Assembly: GCF_019890725.1 (NCBI RefSeq)
Contig: NZ_JAINZZ010000007.1
Coordinates: 1 to 64,000 of the forward strand
Source of the DNA: Actinacidiphila acidipaludis
GTDB taxonomy: Bacteria; Actinomycetota; Actinomycetes; Streptomycetales; Streptomycetaceae
DNA: 64,000 nucleotides
Direction of reading: 5' to 3'
Shown: positions 8,535 through 15,580 of the stretch, one piece after another
Layout of the letters: every line of letters starts with the position of its first letter
Numbering within the stretch: position 1 is the first letter of the stretch
Position numbers and translations under genes: made by a program
Notes under the pieces: generated by a model
Seen by the model: only the letters and a program-made list of their open reading frames with translations
Told to the model about the DNA's origin: nothing
The model's database searches: none

Positions 8535-9529
8535 CGCATCTCCAGCCGGGACGGCACGGGGTGGTCGCCGGCGCTCGCGGTGGCCTGCACGCCGACCCCG
8601 AACGAGCGTGGGGTGTTGGTCTCCTTGACGAGGAAGTGGGGGCGCTGCTTGGTCTCGTAGTAGATGCGGCCGATGTACTCGCCGATGAGGCCGAGCATGA
8701 GCATCTGGAGTCCGCCGAGGCCGACGATGGCGACGAGGAGGGTGACATAGCCGGGGACGTCGGGGCCTTCGATCATGGCGAGGGCGGTGACGACGACGGC
8801 GTAGGCGGCCGCTATGGCGGCCATGAGCATGCCGAGGTAGATGGCCAGGCGCAGGGGGCGGTTGTTGAAGGAGATCAGGCCGTCCATGCCGTAGTTGACC
8901 AGCGCGCCGAAGCGCCACTTGGTCTCGCCTGCTTCGCGGGCGGCGTTGCGGTAGTCGAAGGTGACCGTGTCGAAGCCGATCCAGGAGAACAGGCCCTTGG
9001 AGAAGCGGTTGTACTCGGGCATGGACAGCAGGGCGTCGACGGCGCGGCGGGAGAGCAGACGGAAGTCGCCGACGCCGTCGGTGAGTTCGACGTCGACGAA
9101 GTTGTTGATGAGGCGGTAGTACAGGCGGCTGACGGCTGAGCGGAGGGGTTTGTCGCCTTCGCGGGTGCGGCGGGCGATGATCTGGTCGTGGCCGTTGCGG
9201 TGGAGGTCCAGCATGGTGCCGATGAGCTCGGGGGGGTGCTGGAGGTCGGCGTCCATGATGACGACGGCGTCGCCGGTGGTCTCGCGCAGGCCGGCCAGGA
9301 TCCCGGCTTCCTTGCCGAAGTTGCGGCTGAAGGAGACGTAGCGCGTGCTGGCTTCGCGGCCGGTGGCCAGTGCCCGGAGCTTGTCCAGGGTGGCGTCCTT
9401 GCTGCCGTCGTCGACGTAGCAGAGTTCGTAGTCGACGTTCAGGGCGTCCAGGGTCTCGCGAATGCGCACGTCGAAGAGGTCGATGACCGCTTCTTCGTTG
9501 TAGCAGGGAACCACGATCGACAGTCGCAT
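8531..9529 (-). CDS. GT2 polyprenyl-phosphate glycosyltransferase (GtrB/DPM1-like)
   Basis: 332 residues. An N-terminal GT-A fold starts RLSIVVPCYNEE, with VDDGSKDAT and the catalytic DADLQHPPE motif. Two C-terminal membrane helices (around AIYLGMLMAAIAAAYAV and LLVAIVGLGGLQMLMLGLI) precede GEYIGRIYYETKQRP, the hallmark of enzymes that load a sugar from a nucleotide donor onto polyprenyl phosphate. ATG at 9529 has GGAAAG 8 nt upstream; an in-frame GTG at 9538 overlaps that purine run and is less likely. It overlaps the downstream gtrA by 4 nt and probably supplies that protein's substrate. Confidence 0.92.
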   Translation of the reverse strand: MRLSIVVPCYNEEAVIDLFDVRIRETLDALNVDYELCYVDDGSKDATLDKLRALATGREASTRYVSFSRNFGKEAGILAGLRETTGDAVVIMDADLQHPPELIGTMLDLHRNGHDQIIARRTREGDKPLRSAVSRLYYRLINNFVDVELTDGVGDFRLLSRRAVDALLSMPEYNRFSKGLFSWIGFDTVTFDYRNAAREAGETKWRFGALVNYGMDGLISFNNRPLRLAIYLGMLMAAIAAAYAVVVTALAMIEGPDVPGYVTLLVAIVGLGGLQMLMLGLIGEYIGRIYYETKQRPHFLVKETNTPRSFGVGVQATASAGDHPVPSRLEMR

Positions 9530-9660
9530 GAAAGTCACTTTCCGCGCAGGTGGCCACGATGGCCGAGTGCTCCGGCGGCGAGGCTAGGAGCCGTGGATGA
9601 ACGGGCTGAAAACCTCGTTTCGTCTAGGGGGATAACGTTCGATGGCCATGAGTTGTCTGA

Positions 9661-9676
9661 TGTGACACAGATCACA
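9661..9676. promoter_or_regulatory. CRP-type operator palindrome
   Basis: TGTGACACAGATCACA matches the CRP/FNR-family consensus TGTGA-N6-TCACA at all ten defined positions. It lies between two divergent glycosyltransferase genes, about 130 bp upstream of the minus-strand start and 140 bp upstream of the plus-strand start. Streptomyces Crp binds a related GTGA-type site, so it could bind Crp here. The remainder of the 288-bp gap shows no other feature except the -10 listed next. Confidence 0.6.
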
Positions 9677-9770
9677 GTGGGGAGATGGCGGGCCTCCCGG
9701 GGTCATCCTGCTGCCGAATGTCCGGTTCCGGGGCGATGACCTGGCGGGATGCCCCGGGGCGCCCGCCGGA

Positions 9771-9776
9771 TATGAT
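9771..9776 (+). promoter_or_regulatory. Candidate -10 element upstream of the first GT2 gene
   Basis: TATGAT is one base from the TATAAT consensus, and about 40 nt upstream of ATG 9818. I see no matching -35 at 16-18 nt. It lies about 95 bp downstream of the CRP-type palindrome, so that site could act as an upstream activator site. Confidence 0.45.
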
Positions 9777-9817
9777 CCGAAAGGCGGATTCGAGGGCATC
9801 ACGGGAATGAGGACCGC

Positions 9818-11428
9818 ATGGCACGCGTCACCGTCGTGGTGATCGTCTTCAACGACGCGGACCGGCTGCCGGTCGCGGTGCGCTCCGTGCTCGCGCAGTC
9901 ACTGGCGGACGTCGACGTGGTGATCGTCGACGACCACAGCCCGGACCGCAGTTACGAGGTGGCCCGGGAGCTGGCCGCCGCGCATCCGGGACGCGTCCGC
10001 GCGGTGCGGCTGGACGAGAACAGCGGCTCGGGCGGCGAGCCGCGCAACCGCGGCATCGCCGAGGCCACCGGTGAGTTCGTGATGTTCCTGGACAGCGACG
10101 ACGTGCTGGAGCCCGACGCCGCCGAACTGCTCGTGGCCGCCGCCCGCCGGCACGACGCCGACGTGGCCAGCGGCACCTGCCTGCGGGTGGAACTGCCCGG
10201 CGGCCGCACCAGCGTGTGGGCCCCGCAGCTGTACGACGTGGCCGCCGGCGCCAAACTGCCCGGCACCGTCCTGGACGGCATCGGCGGCCACCCGGAGATG
10301 CTCTGGGACACCCTGGTGGTCAACAAGCTCTACCGGCGTGACTTCCTCACCCGCACCGGCCTGCGCTTCCCCAGCGGACTGCTCTACGAGGACTTCGTGT
10401 TCACCGGCCGGCTCTACGCCGCGCGCCCGCGGATCGCGGTCATCGGCGCGCCCGTCTACCGGTGGCACGTACGCCGCGACGCGGCCAGCCTGTCGGTGTC
10501 GCTGCACCGCTCGGTGGTGGAGAACTGGCAGGACCGGGTCACCGCCCACAGCATGGTGGTCTCCGACCTCACCGACGCGGGCCTGACCCGGCTCGCCGAC
10601 CAGGCCCGGGCGAAGTTCCTCGACTACGACCTGCCGATGTACCTGCGGGAGCTGCCGCAGCGCAGCGCCTCCTACCGGGCCGCCTGGTGGCAGATCACCC
10701 GCACCCACCTCGCCGGCTTCCCCGCCGCGGCCGTCGAGCGCGCCCGCCCGGTCTCCCGCTGGCTGGCCGCGGCGGTCGGGCAGTTGTCCGCCGTGCCCTC
10801 GGGACCGGAGCTGGGGCGGCTGGTGGAGCTGTCCGCGGTGCCGCCGCGGCTCGTCCCGCCCTACCAGGGCGACGCCCAGGCGCCCGTGCTGGAGGTGGGA
10901 ACCGCCTCCGTCCCGCTGGACGGTCTCACGGACCTGCCCGCCGATCTGCTGCCGGTCGCCGTCGAGGGCACCGTCACCGTCGGCTCGACGGTCCGCGTCA
11001 CGGTGCTGGTACGCGAGTTGTACGGCCGGCTGGCCGCGTTCGGGCCGCAGAGCGTGCGGCTGGAGCTCGCCGAACGGTCGGGCCTGCGCCCGTCCATCAC
11101 CGCCGAGGGCGACCTGCGGCAGGTGCCCGGCGGCTGGGCGGCGCACGTGTCGTTCGCCGCACGGGACCTGTCGATGCCCGGGCGGCTCACCTCGTGGTCG
11201 GTGTGGGCCCGCGTCGCCTACGCCGACGGCTCCGCGACCGAGACCGAGGTGCGCGCCGGCGCGGGCCAGCGCACCCGGCGCGACGCGGTGTTGCTGCGCC
11301 CCGGGCGGGTACTCCTGGTACAGACGCACGTCACACCCCGCCGGGCGCTGCTCTTCCGCGGCGCCAGCGGTATGGACGGGGTGCGCCGGGCGGTCGGGTC
11401 CGCGCGGCGGAGGCTGATAAGCCGCTGA
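9818..11428 (+). CDS. GT2 glycosyltransferase, probable cell-wall glycopolymer synthesis
   Basis: 536 residues. The GT-A domain (1-230) starts RVTVVVIVFNDADRLPVA and carries VIVDDHSPDRS, the glycine-rich NSGSGGEPRNRG and the metal-binding MFLDSDDVLE. A second half of about 300 residues has no motif I recognise; it aligns only loosely with the middle of the next protein and lacks its TagF domain. The N-terminal 150 residues are clearly paralogous to those of the next gene. ATG at 9818 follows GAGGA by 7 nt. Related GT2 proteins add sugar units to teichoic-acid-like polymers, and the neighbouring TagF fusion supports that role. Confidence 0.88.
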   Translation: MARVTVVVIVFNDADRLPVAVRSVLAQSLADVDVVIVDDHSPDRSYEVARELAAAHPGRVRAVRLDENSGSGGEPRNRGIAEATGEFVMFLDSDDVLEPDAAELLVAAARRHDADVASGTCLRVELPGGRTSVWAPQLYDVAAGAKLPGTVLDGIGGHPEMLWDTLVVNKLYRRDFLTRTGLRFPSGLLYEDFVFTGRLYAARPRIAVIGAPVYRWHVRRDAASLSVSLHRSVVENWQDRVTAHSMVVSDLTDAGLTRLADQARAKFLDYDLPMYLRELPQRSASYRAAWWQITRTHLAGFPAAAVERARPVSRWLAAAVGQLSAVPSGPELGRLVELSAVPPRLVPPYQGDAQAPVLEVGTASVPLDGLTDLPADLLPVAVEGTVTVGSTVRVTVLVRELYGRLAAFGPQSVRLELAERSGLRPSITAEGDLRQVPGGWAAHVSFAARDLSMPGRLTSWSVWARVAYADGSATETEVRAGAGQRTRRDAVLLRPGRVLLVQTHVTPRRALLFRGASGMDGVRRAVGSARRRLISR

Positions 11429-11460
11429 TCCGGCGGGTGATCCGGCGGGTGATCCGGGGG
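11426..11460 (+). repeat. 12-bp tandem repeat over a stop codon
   Basis: TGATCCGGCGGG occurs at 11426 and 11438, with a third imperfect copy (TGATCCGGGGG) at 11450. The first copy contains the TGA stop of the preceding glycosyltransferase gene. Confidence 0.9.
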
Positions 11461-11553
11461 TGATCGCCCGCTGTCCTTCGGGCCCGGAAGCACCTGTCGA
11501 ACATGGGTCCGACGGGTTGACAGTGGGCAAACAGTGGGGCAACGCCGCTCTTG

Positions 11554-11559
11554 TAGGAT
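11554..11559 (+). promoter_or_regulatory. Candidate -10 for near-leaderless expression of the TagF fusion gene
   Basis: TAGGAT lies 8 nt before ATG 11568, so transcription would begin at or next to the start codon. A TTGACA at 11517-11522 is too far upstream (31 nt) to be its -35. Confidence 0.4.
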
Positions 11560-11567
11560 GACGCCTG

Positions 11568-14441
11568 ATGAGCGAGAACATTGATCCTGTCGTCAGCGTC
11601 GTGGTCATCGTCTACAACGATGCCGAGCGCCTTCCGACCGCGGTGCAGTCCGTCCTGGACCAGACCCTGCACAGCGTCGAAGTGGTGATCGTCGACGACC
11701 ACAGCCCCGACCGCAGTTTCGAGGTCGCCCAGGAACTGGCGGCGGCGCACCCCGGCAGGGTCCGCGCCTACCAGCTGCCCGAGAACAGCGGCGCCGGCGG
11801 TGAGCCCCGCAACCTCGGCATCACCAAGTGCGCCGGCCGGTACGTGATGTTCCTCGACAGCGACGACGTCCTGGAGCTGAACGCCTGCCGCAACATGCTG
11901 GAGGCCGCGCAGCGCACCGGCGCCGACATGGTGTCCGGGCTGTGCGTGCGCACCTTCCTCGACAGCCGCAACGGCAAGATCGACAAGTGGTACGAGTGGC
12001 TGTACCGCAGCACCCGGGTGCTGGACTCCGTTCTGGAGCTGCCCGACCTGTTCGTGTTCGACACCCTGTCCACGAACAAGTGCTACCGGCTGGAGTTCCT
12101 GCGCGAGAACGATCTGCGCTTCCCCAAGGGCCTGCTCTACGAGGACCTGTTGTTCGCGGCGCGCGCCTACCTGGCGGCGCAGCGGATCACGCTCATCCCC
12201 AACGAGGTCTACTACTGGCACGTCCGGGAGAAGGCCAAGGAGAAGTCGGTCACCAACCGCCGCCACGAGCTGACCAACTTCACCGACCGGATCGAGATCC
12301 ACCGGCGGATCGACGGCCTGCTGCGCGACGGCGGCCACGACGAGCTGCGGCTCGCCAAGGACATCAAGTTCCTCAAGCACGACCTGGTCCTGCACCTGCG
12401 CGACCTGCCGTTCCGCGACCAGGGCTTCCGGCACCAGTTCGCCGAACTGGCCCGCGCCTACATGTCCGGCATGGACGACGCGGCCTACGACGCGCTGCTG
12501 CCGATCCACCGCATCTGCGCCTACCTGCTGATGCAGGAGGACTGGCCGAACCTGATCACCGCGGTCGACACGCTCATCAACCGCAGCAAGGTCTCCTCCA
12601 CGCTCACCGAGCGCGACGGCCGCGTCTACTGGTGCGCCGAGCACCTGGACGACCCGCGCGCCCGGGAGATCCTGGACGTCACCGAACTCGGCTACCACGC
12701 CGCGACCGTCGACGCGATGGTGCTGCGCAACGCCCTCACCGCGTACGACCAGGACGCCAAGGGCATCCGGCTGGCCGGGCGGATCGTCAACCCGCTGGGC
12801 GTCATCCCGCCCGACGCGCGGCTCAGCGCCCAGCTGGAGTTCAAGGCGCGGCGCAAGTCGCTGCAGCAGTTCTCCTTCCCGGTGGACACGCTGCAGCACG
12901 AGGGCGACTTCATCGGCTGGTCCGCCCAGGCGGAACTCGCCAGCAAGCTGCGGCCGCTCGGCTTCATCGACGCCGTGTGGGACGTCCGTCTGGTGCTCAG
13001 CGTCAACGGCAAGAAGACCACCACGCGGCTCACCGTCGGCGACACCTCGCTGGAGGGCCGCGACCGCCTGCGGTCCCGGCCGCGGCTGACCCGGCTGGTG
13101 TCCGACACCCTGGAGCCGGAGATCTCGGCCAAGGGGCACCTGGCGTTCCAGCTCGTCGCGGCCGGTTCGATGAGCCGCCGCAGCCGCAAGGCCATCGACC
13201 AGGCGCTGCAGGGCGCGCCGGGCGCGGTGGCGCGGGCCGGCCTGCGCAAGGCCAAGCAGGTCCGCAAGGACCTGAAGTCCGGCGTCACCAAGATCCGCGC
13301 CTACCACGAGGTGTTCCTCAAGCTCCCGGTCCGCAAGGGCACGGTGGTCTTCGAGAGCCACCTGGGCAAGCAGTACAGCGACAGCCCGCGCGCGATCTAC
13401 GAGGAGATGCGCCGCCAGGGCATCAAGTTCACCCCGATCTGGTCCTACGCGGGCAAGCCCGACGACTTCCCCAAGGACGCCGAACTCGTCAAGCGCTGGT
13501 CCTGGCAGTACCTGCGGGCCCTGGCCCAGGCCGAGTTCTGGGTGGACAACCAGAGCTACCCGATCAAGCTCGCCAAGCGTCCGGAGACCACGTACATCCA
13601 GACCTGGCACGGCTCGGCGCTGAAGAAGATGGGCTTCGACAGCCCCGAGTTCCGGACCAAGACCAAGGACCAGCAGGCGTCGCAGCAGGAGATCCTGGAC
13701 CGCTTCGACCACTTCCTGGTCCGCACCGAGCACGACGTGCGCACCCTGGTCCCGGCGTTCCGGCTGCCGGAGTCCAAGGTCGTGCGCACCGGCTACCCGC
13801 GCAACGACGCACTGGTCGCCGCCTGGAAGGCGGAGACCGAGGGCGGCTCCCGGGTGCGCGGGCCGCTCGCCGAGGAACTCGGCATCCCCGAGGACCGCAA
13901 GGTGCTGCTCTACGCGCCGACCTTCCGCAGCGGCCCCGACGGACGGGTGCGGCGCTTCGAACCGCCCTTCGACGTCGAGGAGTTCGCCGACCGCTTCGGC
14001 GACCGGTACGTGCTGCTGATGCGGTCGCACTACCTCAACAACGTGGTACTGCCGCCGTCCGTCCGCGGCCGCGTGATCGACGTCAGCCGCATACACGACG
14101 TGACCCCGCTCTACCTGATGGCCGACGCGCTGATCACGGACTACTCGTCGGTGATGTTCGACTACGCGCTGCTCGACCGGCCGATACTGTTCTTCGCCTA
14201 CGACCTCGACGAGTACGTCAACAGCCTGCGCGGCACGTACTTCGACCTGACGAAACACGCGCCCGGTCCGGTGCTGCAGGAGAAGGACGAGCTGTACGCG
14301 GCGCTGGACGACCTGTCCGGGACCGACATCGCCTGGGCGGACGCCCGCAAGCGCTTCGTCGCCGAGTACGGCGAGTACGACCGCGGCGACGCCGCGCGCC
14401 AGATCGTCGACCAGTTCTTCCGCCGCGGGAGCAAGAAGTGA
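11568..14441 (+). CDS. Bifunctional GT2 glycosyltransferase / TagF-like CDP-glycerol glycerophosphotransferase
   Basis: 957 residues joining two enzymes. The N-terminal GT-A domain (1-240) has VVSVVVIVYNDAERLPTA, VIVDDHSPDRS and MFLDSDDVLE. A middle region (about 240-570) is of unknown fold. The C-terminal Glyphos_transf domain (about 575-950) includes GTVVFESHLGKQYSDSPRAI, YIQTWHGSALKKMG, LYAPTFR, RSHYLN and LITDYSSVMFDYALL. It would build a polymer of sugars and polyol-phosphate on a lipid carrier at the inner membrane. In S. coelicolor the SCO2589-SCO2590 region is linked to polydiglycosylphosphate synthesis; equivalence here is inferred from synteny. The stop overlaps the next gene's GTG (GTGA). 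Confidence 0.92.
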   Translation: MSENIDPVVSVVVIVYNDAERLPTAVQSVLDQTLHSVEVVIVDDHSPDRSFEVAQELAAAHPGRVRAYQLPENSGAGGEPRNLGITKCAGRYVMFLDSDDVLELNACRNMLEAAQRTGADMVSGLCVRTFLDSRNGKIDKWYEWLYRSTRVLDSVLELPDLFVFDTLSTNKCYRLEFLRENDLRFPKGLLYEDLLFAARAYLAAQRITLIPNEVYYWHVREKAKEKSVTNRRHELTNFTDRIEIHRRIDGLLRDGGHDELRLAKDIKFLKHDLVLHLRDLPFRDQGFRHQFAELARAYMSGMDDAAYDALLPIHRICAYLLMQEDWPNLITAVDTLINRSKVSSTLTERDGRVYWCAEHLDDPRAREILDVTELGYHAATVDAMVLRNALTAYDQDAKGIRLAGRIVNPLGVIPPDARLSAQLEFKARRKSLQQFSFPVDTLQHEGDFIGWSAQAELASKLRPLGFIDAVWDVRLVLSVNGKKTTTRLTVGDTSLEGRDRLRSRPRLTRLVSDTLEPEISAKGHLAFQLVAAGSMSRRSRKAIDQALQGAPGAVARAGLRKAKQVRKDLKSGVTKIRAYHEVFLKLPVRKGTVVFESHLGKQYSDSPRAIYEEMRRQGIKFTPIWSYAGKPDDFPKDAELVKRWSWQYLRALAQAEFWVDNQSYPIKLAKRPETTYIQTWHGSALKKMGFDSPEFRTKTKDQQASQQEILDRFDHFLVRTEHDVRTLVPAFRLPESKVVRTGYPRNDALVAAWKAETEGGSRVRGPLAEELGIPEDRKVLLYAPTFRSGPDGRVRRFEPPFDVEEFADRFGDRYVLLMRSHYLNNVVLPPSVRGRVIDVSRIHDVTPLYLMADALITDYSSVMFDYALLDRPILFFAYDLDEYVNSLRGTYFDLTKHAPGPVLQEKDELYAALDDLSGTDIAWADARKRFVAEYGEYDRGDAARQIVDQFFRRGSKK

Positions 14442-15580
14442 ACCGGGACATCTTCATCGTCTGCAACAGCGTGGACGAACTCGGCGGCATCACCACCTGG
14501 TCGCACCAGATGGCGGGGCTCTTCGCGGCCCGCGGCCACCGGGTGCACCTGGTCGGGATCACGCCGTCGACCGTGCGCCACAAGCTCGCCGACGACCTGC
14601 CGTACGACACCACCACGCTCTACGACGAGCACCCGCCGCAGGCGTGGTCGCCGCGGACCTTCAAGGACAAGGCCAACGTCAAGGCCCGCCGGATGCAGCA
14701 GAAGCGCCGGCAGGGCATGCAGGAGCAGGCCGACAAGATGTCGGCGATGTTCCGGGGCGCGGGTCAGGGCGCCGTCGTCATCGTCACCCAGGTCTGGGCG
14801 ATGGAGTGGGTCAACCTCTCCGACACCTCCGGCCTGAAGGTGATCGGCATGAGCCACGAGTCGTTCGAGGCGTGCCGGCAGTCGTCGCGTTTCGCGCGCG
14901 TGCAGCGGCACTACAAGGACGTCGACCGTCTGCTGCCGCTGACCGCCGAGGACGCGGACCTGTGGATCCGGCAGGGCATGAACAACGTGGACTTCATGCC
15001 CAACCCGCTGCCGTGGGTGCCCGAGCGCACCTCGCCGCGCAGCGAGAAGGTCGTCACCACGGTGGCCCGGCTCGCGCAGGAGAAGGGCATCGACATGCTG
15101 CTCGACGCCTGGGCGATGGTCTCCCCGAAGCACCCCGGCTGGACGCTGCGGATCTACGGCGCCGGTGAGGACGAGCAGCTGCTGAAGCAGCAGGCGCACC
15201 GGCTCGACATCGACGGCACGGTGGAGTGGATGGGACGTACCGGCGACGTCCCCGGCGCGCTCTACGGCGCGTCCGTGTTCGCCCAGCCGTCCCGTGCCGA
15301 GGGCTTCCCGCTGACGCTGCTGGAGGCCATGGTCACCGGGCTGCCCTGTGTGGCCTTCGACGTCGCCCCCGGCGTCCGGGAGATCATCCAGGACGGCGAG
15401 GACGGCCTGCTCGCCCAGCCCGGCAACATCCAGGCGTTCGCCCGGCAGCTGGGCGTCCTGATGGGCGACCAGCAGCTGCGGGACACCATGGGCGAGCGTG
15501 CCGTCGTCAACATTCAGCGGTTCTCGGCGGACACCATCGTCAACCGCTGGGAAGAGCTCTTCGCCTTCCTGGAGCTCTGA
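14438..15580 (+). CDS. GT4-family glycosyltransferase
   Basis: 380 residues with a GT-B fold. The N-terminal half begins IFIVCNSVDELGGITTWSHQ, a glycine-rich opening typical of GT4. The C-terminal half has VTTVARLAQEKGIDMLLDAW and the nucleotide-sugar-binding PSRAEGFPLTLLEAM with the E-x7-E pair. GTG at 14438 overlaps the previous stop as GTGA and has GGAG 6 nt upstream, so translation is coupled. It likely adds a sugar to the same polymer or its linkage unit. Its last 67 bp overlap the convergent gene on the other strand. Confidence 0.92.
   Translation: MNRDIFIVCNSVDELGGITTWSHQMAGLFAARGHRVHLVGITPSTVRHKLADDLPYDTTTLYDEHPPQAWSPRTFKDKANVKARRMQQKRRQGMQEQADKMSAMFRGAGQGAVVIVTQVWAMEWVNLSDTSGLKVIGMSHESFEACRQSSRFARVQRHYKDVDRLLPLTAEDADLWIRQGMNNVDFMPNPLPWVPERTSPRSEKVVTTVARLAQEKGIDMLLDAWAMVSPKHPGWTLRIYGAGEDEQLLKQQAHRLDIDGTVEWMGRTGDVPGALYGASVFAQPSRAEGFPLTLLEAMVTGLPCVAFDVAPGVREIIQDGEDGLLAQPGNIQAFARQLGVLMGDQQLRDTMGERAVVNIQRFSADTIVNRWEELFAFLEL

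Noticed and set aside
11517-11522. TTGACA as the -35 of the TagF fusion gene.
   Set aside because: The nearest -10-like hexamer (TAGGAT) is 31 nt away, far beyond 16-19 nt.
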